From Citreicoccus inhibens (GTDB lineage: Bacteria > Myxococcota > Myxococcia > Myxococcales > Myxococcaceae): 64,000 bases of DNA. The DNA lies in contig NZ_JAHNZT010000011.1 of the NCBI RefSeq assembly GCF_019039035.1, positions 171,048 to 235,047 on the forward strand. Reading direction: 5' to 3'. Shown here one piece after another: positions 50,296 through 62,600 of the stretch. The translations under genes and the position numbers were made by a program. The notes under the pieces were generated by a model. The model had not been told where the DNA came from, did not search any database, and was given only the letters and a program-made list of their open reading frames with translations. Positions within the stretch are counted from its first letter, which is position 1, and the number at the start of each line of letters is the position of its first letter.

Positions 50296-50606
50296 CGGGT
50301 GCTGCGCGCCTGTTCTCCGGGGTCGTCCGGGGCTGGGAGGTGGGGATAGTGAGAATGGTTCTCATTATCGATATTGGACGCCTTAGTGCCACGTCCCGCG
50401 AACCGTGTCAAGAGCAAGCCCACGCGCGGAGTCACAGTGTTGTCTGGTTCACGTTGATGTCGCGCGATGGTGCCGATTGCCGTTGGAGCTTCACGGTTGC
50501 TGTGAGCTTGAACTGAACCCCAGCTGCGCCTGTCTGTCTTTTATCCGGGCATTGGCGAAATGACTGGAGTCTCGGCTATTGATGGAAACGAGGAAAGACA
50601 GCCCGC
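50296..50606. promoter_or_regulatory. Divergent intergenic region siderophore operon / lipopeptide assembly line
   Basis: A 311-nt bidirectional promoter region, AT-richer than its neighbours. It contains the Fur-like box (50345–50369). The right-hand part (about 50400–50590) should hold the NRPS/PKS promoter; AGGAAAG at 50591–50597 is its probable ribosome site. No protein-coding frame here is credible. Confidence 0.55.
50345..50369. promoter_or_regulatory. Fur-like iron box in the mxcC / NRPS-PKS divergent region
   Basis: GATAGTGAGAATGGTTCTCA followed by TTATC. The core TGAGAATGGTTCTCA (50350–50364) is a TGAGAA/TTCTCA inverted repeat with 11 of 15 matches to the Fur consensus, and the outer GATA/TATC ends also pair. 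It lies 50–74 nt upstream of the mxcC start, where a promoter overlap would repress transcription in high iron. The same region also precedes the divergent NRPS/PKS gene (238 nt away). Confidence 0.75.
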
Positions 50607-53600
50607 GTGTCTCTCGCCATGACCGAGCCCAGCACTCTCATCGAACTCCTCGAAGAGCGAAGCGTCACCCACGCCGCGCAGCGGCTGTTCACGTTCCTGG
50701 AGGACGAGCCAGGAGGGGAGGTGAGCCTCACGAGCGACGGGCTCGCGGAGCGGGCGCGGAGGATCGCCGCGCGGCTCCAGGCGGTGGCCTCGGCGGGGGA
50801 GCGGGCGGTGCTGCTGTATCCGCCGGGCGTCGAGTACGTGGCGGGCTTCTTCGGGTGCCTCTACTCGGGCTGTGTGGCGGTGCCGGCGTATCCGCCGGAC
50901 CCTACGCGGCTGGAGCGTACGTTGCCGCGACTGCGCGCCATCGTCGAGGACTCGGGTGCGACGGTCGTGCTCACCACGTCCGTCATCGCGGAGATGGCGG
51001 AGTTCCTCACCCAGGACGCGCCGGATCTGCGCGCGCTGCGCTGGGTGGCGACGGATGGGCCGGAGCTGGAGCACGAGACAGGGTGGAGGCGCCCGGAGGT
51101 CTCGGCGGAGTCGCTCGCGTTCCTTCAGTACACCTCGGGCTCAACGGGCACGCCCAAGGGCGTGATGTTGAGCCACCGCAACCTGCTGCACAACCTCGGG
51201 TTGATACGCGGCGCTTTTCAAACGCGCGCTGACAGCGTGGGCGTCATCTGGTTGCCGCCGTACCATGACATGGGGCTCATTGGCGGCATCCTGGTGCCGT
51301 TGGCGCAGGGGTTCCACACCGCGCTGATGTCGCCGTTGGCCTTCCTCAAGCGGCCCCGGTTCTGGCTGGAGGCGCTCACGCGCTTCGGCGGAACCATCAG
51401 CGGCGGGCCCAACTTCGCCTTCGAGCTGTGCACGCGCCGCATCCCCGCGGCCGAGCGAGAAGGGCTGGACTTGAGCCGCTGGGAGGTCGCGTTCTGTGGC
51501 GCCGAGCCCATCCGCGCCGAGACGCTGCAGCGCTTCACCGATGCCTTCTCGCCGCACGGCTTCCGGCGCGAGTCGCTCTATCCCTGCTACGGCCTGGCGG
51601 AGGCCACCCTCATCGTCACCGGGGGCGTGAAGGGCGAGCCGCCTCGCTTGCGGCGCGTGGACATCCAGGCGCTGGAGCAGGGGCATGCGGCGCCTGTCCT
51701 CGGGGAAGGGCGCGTGCTGGTGGGCAGCGGCAGGACGCTTTCATCGCAGGAGGTCCTCGTCGTGGACCCCGAGACGTCGCGGGTCCGCGCCCAGGGAGAC
51801 GTGGGGGAGATCTGGGTGCGTGGGCCCAGCGTGGCTCGGGGCTACTGGCGTCGCGAGGAGACGTCCGCCGAGGTCTTCCAGGCGCACCTCGCGAGCGGCG
51901 AGGGGCCGTTCCTCCGGACCGGGGACCTGGGGTTCCTCGATGCGGGGATGCTCTACGTCACGGGGCGACGCAAGGACCTCATCATCCTGCGCGGACGCAA
52001 CCTGTATCCCCAGGACCTGGAGCTGGCGGTGGAGCAGAGTCACCCGGCGCTTCGGCCTGGGTGTGGCGCGGCGTTCGCCCTCGACCTGGATGGCGAAGAG
52101 CGGCTGGTGGTGGTGCAGGAGGTGGACGCGCGCAAGCTGGAGGGGGCCATCGACGACGTCGCGGGGGCGATCCGACAGCGGCTGTCGGAGGTGCACGAGG
52201 TGCTGCCCGCAGCGCTCGTGCTCATCGAGCCGGGGAGTCTGCCGAAGACGTCCAGTGGGAAGGTGCGGCGCAGCGCGACCCGTGAGGCCTTCCTGGCTGG
52301 CGAGTTGCGCGAGCTGCACGTGTGGCGAGCGGGGCGCTTCGAGTCGCGCGAGGCCGCGGATGCGCTCGCGGAGGGTGAGCTGCCGTCGCTGGAGTCAGCT
52401 GTGCTCGCCCGCATCGCGGCGCGCCTGGGCTCGCGGGTGGAGGCGCTGGAGTCGGATGTCCCGCTGACGCGGTACGGACTCGACTCGCTCGCCGCCGTGG
52501 AGTTGGCGCACGGGCTGGAGCGTGACCTGGGCGTGGCGATCCCCATGGAGGCGCTGCTGCGGGGCGTGAGCGCCGCCGAGTTGGTGCGGGAGATTGCCGC
52601 GCGCAGGACGAGCGAGCCCGCGCGCGAGGCGATTCCTCGGCGTCCGTCGGGTGGGGTTCCGCCCCTCTCGTTCGCGCAGCAGCGCTTGTGGTTCCTCGAG
52701 CGACTGGAGCCAGGCAGCGCGTTCTACAACGTCCCGGTCGTGGCTCGACTGGCGGGGCGCTTGGACGCCTCGGCGCTGGAGCGCGGCCTGCGAGCGCTCA
52801 TGCGGCGGCACGAGGTGCTCCGCATGGTCATCGCGGAGGACGCGAAGGGCGAGCCCCTGGCGCGCATCCTCGAATCCGCGTCGCTGACGCTTCCCCTCGT
52901 GGACCTCTCCACGGCTCCCGAGGCGGCGCGAGAGGCGGAGGTGCTCCGGCTGGCGCGTGAGGAGGCCCGTCGTCCCTTCGACCTGGGGCAGGGGCCGCTG
53001 CTGCGCGCCACGCTGTTGCGATTGGAGCCCGAGCGGCATGTGCTGCTCCTGACGCTGCACCACCTCGTCACGGACGGCGGCTCCATGCGCGTCTTGGTGG
53101 GGGAGCTGGGTGAACTCTACGCGGCCGCGCTGGAGCGGCGCGCGGCCGTGCTCGGCGAGCCTCCGGTGCAGTTCGGAGACTATGCCGTCTGGCAGCGGCA
53201 GTGGCTTCAAGGCGCGCGCCTCGATGCCCTGATCGCCTGGTGGCGCGACCACTTGATGGGCGCACCGCCTGTCCTGGAGCTGCGAGGCGATCGTCCTCGT
53301 CCCGCGGTCCAGTCGTACCGAGGGGCGCAGGTGCGCCGCCGCTTGGAGCTGGCGACCTGGGAGCAGGTGCGAGCGCTCGCGCGCCATGGTGGCGCCACGC
53401 CCTTCGTGACGTTGCTGGCGGGGTTCCAGCTCCTGCTGCATCGCTACACCGGACAAGAGGACCTCGTCGTGGGCGTGGACGCCGCGCATCGCGCGCGCCC
53501 GGAGCTCGCGGGGCTGCTGGGGTTGTTCGTCAACCAGCTCCCCTTGCGCGGTGACTTCTCCGGCGCGCCGAACTTCCGCGAGGTCCTCGCGCGACTTCAT

Positions 53601-56600
53601 GACGAGGCGCTCGCCGCGTGGGCCCATCAAGACTTGCCATTCGACGAGCTGGTCCGCGCCCTGAACCCGGAGCGCAGCCTGTCCCACGCGCCCGTGTTCC
53701 AAGTGAAGCTGGTGCTCCAGGAGGCGCTGCCCACGTCGGCGCGCTTGCCGGGGGGCCTGACGCTAGAAGGCAGCCTGGGCGACACGGGCGCCACCAAGCT
53801 GGACCTCACGCTGTGCGTGACCGAGACGGCCTCCGGCGTTGAGTTGCTGTGTGAGTACGCCACGGACCTCTTCGACGGGGACACGGTGGCCCGCATGCTG
53901 CGCCACTTGGAGATGCTCCTGGTCGGCGCCGTGGCGGAGCCCGAGCGTCGCGTCTCCGAGCTGTCGTTGTTGACGCCCGAGGAGCGCCAACGCGCGCTGC
54001 TCGAATGGAGCCACACGAGCCCCGCGGCCCCCGCGCGCTGCGCGCACCACCATGTCGAGGCCTGGGCCCGTCGGACGCCCGGTGGGCCCGCGCTCACCTT
54101 GGGGACGCGCTCGTGGTCCTATCGGGAGCTGGATGCTCGCGCCAATCAGCTCGCGGCGCACCTGCGCTCGGTGGGCGTAGGCCCCGAGGTTCGAGTGGGC
54201 GTGTACCTGGAGCGCACGCCCGAGCTGGTGGTCGCGCTGCTGGGCGTGTTGAAGGCGGGGGGCGCGTTCCTCCCGCTCGACACCTCGTATCCTCCGGGCC
54301 GACTGGCGGCCATGCTGGACGAGGCCCGGGTCCCCGTGCTGATCAGCCAGGCGTCGCTGGCGGACGAGTTGGGCACGAGCGGGGAGATGTTGGTGCTCCT
54401 GGACGTGGAGGCGAGCGCGATCGCCCGCTTCCCCGAGTCCGCGCCCGAGTCCGCGGTGTCTCCGGGGCACCTGGCCTATGTCCTCTTCACCTCTGGCTCG
54501 ACGGGAACGCCCAAGGGGGCGCTCATCGAGCACAGAGGGCTGAGCAACACGGCGGTCGCGTTCGGTGAGGCGCTCGGCTTGGGACCTGGGCGACGCATCC
54601 TCCAGCTCGCGTCCTTTGGCTTCGATGCCTCGGTGTGTGAGGTGTTCACCGCGCTGTGCTCGGGCGCCGAGCTGGTGTTCGCGCCTCCCGGCACGCTCCT
54701 GGCGGGTTCCACCTTGCAGGAGGTGCTGGCTTCGCAGCGCATCGACGCGTTGATCGCCACGCCCACCTCGCTCGCGCAGCTGAGTCCGTCCGCGCTCCCG
54801 GCGCTGGGGGTGGTCGCGTCCGTGGGCGAGGCCTGTACGCCGGAGCTGGCCGCGGCCTGGCAGGCCGGACGCCGATTCCTGGATGGCTATGGGCCCACCG
54901 AGGTCTCCATCTGCGCCACCGTGGAGCTGGAGGTGGACCCTCGGCGTCCGTCCATCGGGCGGGCCCTCGCGGGCGCGGGTGTGTACGTGCTCGATCGCGA
55001 GATGCAGCCCGTGCCGGTGGGCGTGCCGGGTGAGCTGTGCGTGGGTGGCATTGGCGTGGGCCGTGGTTATCTGAATCAGCCCGCGCTCACCGCCGAGCGC
55101 TTCGTTCCGCATCCGTTCACGCGGGGCGCCGGCGAGCGGCTGTATCGCACCGGAGACATGGTGTGTCAGCTCGCGGATGGCCGCCTGGAGTTCGTGGGTC
55201 GCCGCGACGCGCAGGTCAAGGTGCGCGGCATCCGAATCGAGCTGGGGGAGGTCGAGGCGGCCTTGTCTCGACACCCCGGTGTTCGTCAGGCGGTGGTCGT
55301 TCCTCACGAGCGTGGCGGCGAGACGCGCCTGACGGCCTACGTGGTGGGCGAAGGGGACTTGGAGGCGGGGACCCTGCGCCGCTTCCTGCGCGAGCGGCTC
55401 CCGGACGCGTGGGTGCCCTCGTTCTTCATGCGGCTGGCGCAGCTGCCGCTCACGCCCGGTGGCAAGGTCGATCGTCGCTCCCTGCCAGAGCACGAGAGCG
55501 TCCCCGTCTCCCTCGCGCCGGAGTCCGTCGAGCCGACGACCGAGTTGGAGCGGACCATCGCGGCCGTCTGGGCCCGGGTCCTCCAGGTGCCCCGCGTGGG
55601 CGTGCATGACCACTTCTTCGAGGGGCTGGGCGGAAGCTCGCTGACCGTGGTGAAGGCCAGCACCCAGCTGCGCGCCGAGCTGGGGCGCGAGGTCCCCGTC
55701 ACGCACTTCTTCGAGCATCCGACGGTGCACGCGCTCGCCGCGCGCCTGGAGCGCGAACGCGCGGCGCCTGAGCCCCGAGCGCCGCGGTCGTCAGCGAGTG
55801 AGCCGCGGGCCGAGGGGGAGGGGCGCGACATCGCCATCGTCGGCATGGCGGGCCGGTTCCCCGGGGCCAAGGACGTGAAGTCCTTCTGGGAGAACCTGCG
55901 ACAGGGCGTGGAGTCCATCGCGCGCTTCTCTTCGGAGGAGCTGGAGGACTCGCCGCTGTTGTCCGCCGCGATGCGCGAGCATCCGGACTTCGTGCCGGCC
56001 GGGGGCGTGCTGGATGGCGCGGACGACTTCGACGCGGCCTTCTTCGAGGTCTCTCCGCGGGAGGCCGAATGGATGGATCCGCAGCAGCGCCTCTTCCTCG
56101 AGAGCGCGTGGCATGCGTTGGAGGACGCGGGCTATGACGCGCAGCGCGTCCTCGGGGCCATCTCGCTGTATGCCGGCGCGGGCTCGTCGGGCGGACACCT
56201 GCTGTCGCTTCTCGGTCAGACGAAGAAGGAGCCGGCGGCCCTGTTCGAGGCGCTCGGCACCACGACCGGCGAGAACGTGGCCACCAAGACGGCCTACAAG
56301 CTCAAGCTCTCCGGCGAGAGCCTCAATGTCTACACGGCGTGTTCCACGGGCCTGGTCGCGGTGCACCTCGCCTGTCAGAGCTTGCGCACGCGTCAGTCCG
56401 ACGTGGGGCTCGCGGGCGCGGTGAAGGTGTCGCTGCCTCAGCGCACGGGCTACCTCTTCCAGGAGGGGATGATCCTCTCGCCGGATGGGCACTGCCGCGC
56501 GTTCGATGCCCGCGCGCGAGGCACCGTGCTGGGCAATGGGTTGGGCGTGGTGGTGCTCAAGCGCCTCGCGGACGCGGTGCGCGATGGCGATACCGTCTAC

Positions 56601-59600
56601 GCGGTCATCAAGGGCTCGGCCCTCAACAACGACGCCGATGCGAAGGTCAGCTACACCGCGCCCAGCATTCAAGGCCAGCGGGAGGTCATCTCGCGCGCGC
56701 TCGCCGCCGCGCAGGTCGATGCCTCCACCATCGGGCTCGTCGAGGCGCATGGGACGGGGACGTCGCTCGGCGACCCCATCGAGGTCGCGGCGCTGACTCG
56801 CGCCTTCCGCGCGCACACCGAGCAGCGGGGCTACTGCGCGCTTGGTTCGGTGAAGACGAACATCGGCCACCTGGATACCGCCGCGGGCATGGCCGGCCTC
56901 ATCAAGGCCGTCCTGTCGCTGCATCACGGCGAGGTGCCGCCCAGCCTCCACTTCGAGCAGCCCAATCCCGAGGCGGACTTCTCGCGCGGCCCCTTCTTCG
57001 TGAACACCTCGCTGCGTCCGTGGCCTCGCGGCGAGGTGCCTCGGCGCGCGGCTGTCAGCTCCTTTGGCATTGGTGGCACCAATGCGCACCTCGTGCTGGA
57101 GGAGGCGCCGCCCCCCGAGTTGCCGATGGGCAGCTCGCGGGGTCGGCAGCTCGTCACGTTGTCCGCGAGGAGCGAGGGCGCGCTGAAGTCCCTGGGGCAA
57201 GAGCTGGCGCGCCATGTCCTGTCCCACCCCGACGTGGACCTCGCGGATCTCGCCTACACCCGCGCCTTGGGGCGCCGGGCCTTTGAGTTCCGTCAGTGCG
57301 TCGTGGTCGAGGACGGCGCGGAGCTGGCGCGCGTGCTCGCGGAGCCGGGCCGGGCGACGCAGGCCGTTTCGAATGAGGTGGCGCGAGCGCGGCAGGTGGC
57401 GTTCCTCTTCCCAGGGCAGGGCGCGCAGTCGGTCGGCATGGCGCGAGACCTGTATGCCTCCGAGCCCGCGTTCCGGCGCGCGCTCGACGCCTGTCTGGAG
57501 ATCCTCCCCACCGTCGGACTGTCCGAGGACCTGCGCGCGGTGCTCTTCCCCGAGCCCGGTGACGAGGGGGAGGCGGAGTCGCGTCTGCGCGAGCCCCGCT
57601 TCGCGCTGCCGGCGCTGTTGGCCGTGGAGTACGCGCTCGCTCGGACCTGGATGGGCTTTGGCATTCAGCCCGCCGCGCTGTTGGGACACAGCTTCGGGGA
57701 GTACGCGGCCGCTTGTTTGTCGGGCGTCCTCTCGCTGGAAGACGCGCTCTTGTTGGCGGTGCTGCGTGGCGAATGGATGTCTCGCCTGCCGCCGGGCGGG
57801 ATGCTCGCGGTGGGCATGTCCGTCGAGGCCCTGCGCCCACTGCTGCCCGAGGGCGTGGAGATCGCCGCCATCAACGCGGCGGACCGCTGCACGGTGTCTG
57901 GGCCTCGCGAGGCACTGGAACATCTGGAGCGCGTGCTCACGGAGCGACGCGAGGGCAGGGTGGCCATCGCGACCGCGCACGCGTTCCATTCGCGCGCGGT
58001 GGAGCCGGTGATGCCGTTGCTCGAGAAGGCCGTGGCCGGACTGACGCTCAACGCACCCTCCATCCCGTACATCTCCAGCCTCACCGGTACCTGGATCCGG
58101 CCCGGCGAGGCGACCTCGCCCGAGTATTGGGCGCGCCAGATGCGAGAGCCCGTGCGCTTCTCGGACGGCCTCGCCACGTTGGTGGAGTCCGGGTTCCGCT
58201 GGTTCATCGAGGCGGGACCGGACCAGCACCTCACGACGCTGGCGCGTCCAGCGCTTCGAACCCAGCGTGATGCGCGGGTGGTGCCGTCGCTGCGCCGCCA
58301 GGGGACGTCGCACTCGGACGAAGAGACCTTGCTGGAGTCCTTGGGCGCGCTCTGGTGCGCCGGCGCGATGGTGGACTGGGAGGGCTTCTTCGCGCACGAG
58401 CGTCGCCATCGCGTGTCGCTCCCGGGCTATCCGTTCGAGTCCCGGAGCGTCGTACGTCCCGTGCTGACGCTGCCGGAGGTGGTCTCGGCCCCGCGCGTTC
58501 CGCCCGCGCCGCGCGGGGACATCGCGCTGCGCTTGACCGCGCTGTGGCGCGAGCGCCTGGGCGTTGAGGACATCGGACCGGACGACAACTTCCTCGCCTT
58601 GGGCGGCAACTCGCTGATGGCGGCGCAGCTCCTGACGCGCTTGCGTGAGGAGTTCCGCGTCCAGATTCCCCTGAGTGACTTGTTCGAGGCGCCCACCGTG
58701 GCGAGCCTCGCCGCGCGCATCGAGAACCGGCTCCAGGTGGAGGCTCCCGAGGTCGCGAGGGCTGGTGTGTCCATCGCTCCGATTCCTCGGACGGGTGAGC
58801 TTCCTCTCTCCGTCGTCCAGGCTCGGGTCTGGGAGCTGGAGCGCCAGGAGCCCGGCAGCTCCATCTTCAACGAGCCGCTCGCGGTCCGCATCGCGGGTGA
58901 CTTGCGCGTGCCGTTGCTGGAGCGCGCCTTCAACGACGTCATCCGCCGTCACGAATCCCTCCGCACGGTGTTCCGAGACGTGGCGGGCCGGGCGGCGCCT
59001 CACGTCCTTCCGGAAGTCCGCATCTCGGTGCCGGTCGTGGACCTGCGCGACTTCGTGGGAGACCGCGAGGCCGAGGCCATGCGGCGCGCGCGACTCGACC
59101 CGGCGGCCCCGTTCTCGCTGGATGCGGGGCCGCTGGTGCGCGTTCACCTGCTGCGCCTCGCGGATGTGGAGCACGTGCTGCTGCTCACCATCCACCACAT
59201 CGTCGCGGACACCCTCTCGCTGGTGAACTTCATCCGCGAGGCCGTCGCGCTCTACACGGGCTACGTGCTCGGGCAGCCTGTGGAGTTGCCCACGCTGTCC
59301 ATTCAGTACATCGACTTCGCCGCGTGGCAGCGCCAGGCGGTGGTCGATGGCTCATTGGCCTCGCAGCAAGCGTATTGGCGGGAGCGGCTCGCGGGGCGCC
59401 CGGGACCGCTGCCCCTGCCGCTCGATCGCCCGCGCGTGGCCGGGGCGCGGCGGCGCGGGGCGCGACACTCCTTCGCGTTCTCGCGGGGCCTTGGCACCGC
59501 GCTGGAGGCCTTCAGTCAGCGCGAGGGCGTCACGCCCTACATGACCCTGCTCGCGGGCTTCAAGGCGCTGCTGGCCCGGTGCTCGGGGCAGGACGACATC

Positions 59601-62600
59601 GTGGTGGGGACGTCCATCGGCAACCGCACCCGGCCCGAGTTGGAGCCGCAGATTGGCTACGTCGCCCATGCGCTCGCGCTGCGAACCTCGCTGGAGGGAG
59701 ATCCGAGCTTCCGGGAGCTGGTCCTTCGTGTGCGCGACACGACGCTGTCCGCGTTCGCGAACCCGGATGTCCCCTACGAGCAACTCCTGGGCGAACTGGA
59801 GCCGGGCGCGGAGAGCGGGCTGTCCCGCCTGTTCGACGCGGTCTTCCTCCTGCACACGCAGGATGTGTCCGCGCCCATCCTCGAGTTCCCCGGGCTGCGG
59901 CTGAGCTACTTCGACGTCACCGAGCTCCCCGCGCAGTACGGCACCGCGCTGGCGGACCTCACCGTGCTCATGCGGCAGGACGAGCAGGGCTTCTCAGGCA
60001 TCCTCGAGTACGCGGTCGACCTGTTCGACGCGGCCTCCATCGCGCGGATGTTGTCGCAGATGGAAGCACTCCTGACGGACGCGATGGCCTCCCCGGACCT
60101 CGCGATGTCGAGGTTGTCTCTCGAGCGCCCCGAGTCGGGTGAAGCCTTGGAGGCGGTCTCCATTCCCGCGCTGCTCCTGGAGCGGGCGGAGGCCGCGCCC
60201 GAGGCCGTGGCGCTGCGCGAAGGTTCGCGCTCGCTGACGTGGCGCGCCTTGCGGACGCAGTCGCTCGCGCTCGCGGCGATGTTGCGGCGTCATGGCGTGG
60301 GGCCAGGTGTTCCCGTGGCCGTCTGCGTCGAGGACCTGCTGGAGCGCGCGGTCGCGCTGTGGGGCGTGCTCGCGGCGGGTGGCGCCTATGCGCTCGTGAC
60401 GCCGACGCAGTGGAGCACGGTGGCGTCGCTGGCCGTGGAAGGTCAGCCCGTGGTGTTCGTGACAGGGAGTGGGGTGCGCGCCCCCGCGACGCTGGCGGAC
60501 GTTCGGGTCGTCCGACTCCCGGTGTCGACGGACGCGGTGGTGAGCGCAGCGGCGCTTCCGCGCGTGGATCCGCAGGGCATGGCCTCCCTCGTGCCAGAGC
60601 GCAGTGGCGAGGACTCCGCGCGGGTGGTGTTGAGCCACCAGAACCTCGGGCATCGCTTCGCGTTGCTCGACGCGCGCATGTCCGCGAGCCCTGGAGAGCT
60701 CTGGCTGGTGACGCCGGAGCTGGCGCGCGATGGCGCCGAGTTGGAGACGTTGTGGGCGCTCACGCGTGGGCTCCAGGTCGTCGTGGCGGGAGCCGGGGTC
60801 GAGGAGCGCTCCGGGGCCGGACGCTCGGGAGGCTCACGCGCGCTCGACTTCAGCTTGTTCTACTTCGCGGCGGATGCGGACGCCGCGGGCCGCGAGAAGT
60901 ATCAGTTGCTGCTCGACGGCGCGAGGTTCGCGGACACGCATGGCTTCAGCGCGGTGTGGACGCCCGAACGCCACTTTCATGCCTTCGGTGGCCCGTATCC
61001 CAGCCCCACGACGACGACCGCCGCGCTGGCGATGATCACCGAGCGCGTGTCCCTGCGCGCTGGCAGCGTCGTGCTGCCGCTGCATGACGCCGTGCGCGTG
61101 GCCGAGGAGTGGTCCGTCATCGACAACCTCTCGGACGGACGCGCGGGGGTGTCCTTCGCCACGGGCTGGAACGCGAATGACTTCATCTTCGCTCCAGAGA
61201 ACTTCAAGCAACGCCCGGAGGCCGTGCGCCGTGGCGTGGAGGAGGTGCGGCGGCTATGGCGGGGGGGCTCCATTCGCCGCGTCAACGGCGCCGGCGTCGA
61301 GGTCGATGTCTCGATTCGCCCGCGCCCCGTTCAATCCGAGCTGCCCCTGTGGATCACCGCCGCCTTCAACCCGGAGACCTTCCGGATGGCGGGCGAGCTG
61401 GGCACGGGACTGCTCACCAACGTGCTCGGGCTGGGACAGGACTTCGAGGAGCTGGCCCGCAAGGTGGCCCTCTATCGGGCGGCGCGGCGCGCGGCGGGAC
61501 ATGACCGGGGCCACGTGGTCCTGATGCTGCACACGTTCGTGACGGAGCGCCGCGAGGACGTGGCGCGGCTCGCGCGCGAGCCGTTGCTGCGTTACTTCCG
61601 AAGCTCGGTGGAGCTGCTCCAGGGCCTGGTGGCCAGCCAGGGCTTGGGCTTCGACGTGCGGCAGCTCTCGCCCCAGGACTTGGAGACGCTGCTGGAGCAG
61701 GGCGTCACGCGCTATCTGGAGGCCGGCGGATTGTTCGGCACGCCGGACTCGCTCGCCGCGCGGATGGCGCAGCTCCAGCAAGCGGACGTGGATGAGGTCG
61801 CGTGCCTCGTGGACTTCGGTCTCCCGCATGGCGTGGCCATGGAGGGGCTGCGTCACTTGGACACCCTGCGGCGCCGCGTGCAGGGAGAGCGTCCGCGCCC
61901 CTCCTCGGAGCCGTCTCGCGAGGCGGTGTCGCCGTCGGTGGTGGACTGGCTGCGTCCGGGGTCGCCCGTGCATCTGCGCTGTGGCTCCGCGTTCGCGCGG
62001 ACGCTCGCGAATCTGCCCGAGGCGGAGTCGCGCCTGGAGTCGGTGCGCACGTGGGTGGTCGACGAGGCCGAGGGCGTCTCGGTTGACCTGGCGGCCTCGC
62101 TCCAGCGGGCGGCCTCCGCGAGGGTGGTCTCGCCCGTGCCCGTGCTGCCGCATGCGTCCGAGACGCAGGGGCCCCGGTTCGTGCTCGATGTCTCGGGTCG
62201 CCGCGCTCCCGTGGGTGTGGTGGGCGAGTTGTTCGTGGGGGGCGAGGCCGTGCCGATGGGCTTCTGGAATGATCCGGAGCGCTCGCGTGCACGCCTGCTG
62301 GGAGCGCCGGACGGGAGTGGGGCTCGCCTGTACGGAACGCACGTCTCGGCGCGATACCGCGCGGACGGACAGGTGGAGGTTCTCGCGAGCATCGCGCGGC
62401 GGCCTGCCTCCCTTCCGGCGCAAGGTTCCGGTGTCAGCCCTGCGCCCGCTCCGGTCAGCCGGTCCGTCGTCCCGCCGCGCCCTGTGTCGCAGGTGCCTGG
62501 GCCCCCGCGCGCCAACGAGGTTGCCTCGGGTGCGCCCGGTGGCGCCATTCGCAGGGTGTCACGCGCGGGGCCCTTGCCGTTGTCGTTCGGGCAGCAGCGA

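Noticed and set aside
53763..55730. Minus-strand open frame of about 655 codons opposite the first A domain
   Set aside because: Antisense shadow of a clear adenylation and carrier domain; no motifs of its own.
55791..59198. Minus-strand open frame of about 1135 codons opposite the KS–AT–ACP region
   Set aside because: The plus strand here encodes intact KS, AT and ACP motifs in one frame. The antisense translation is Arg/Gln/His-rich with no domain and no ribosome binding site.
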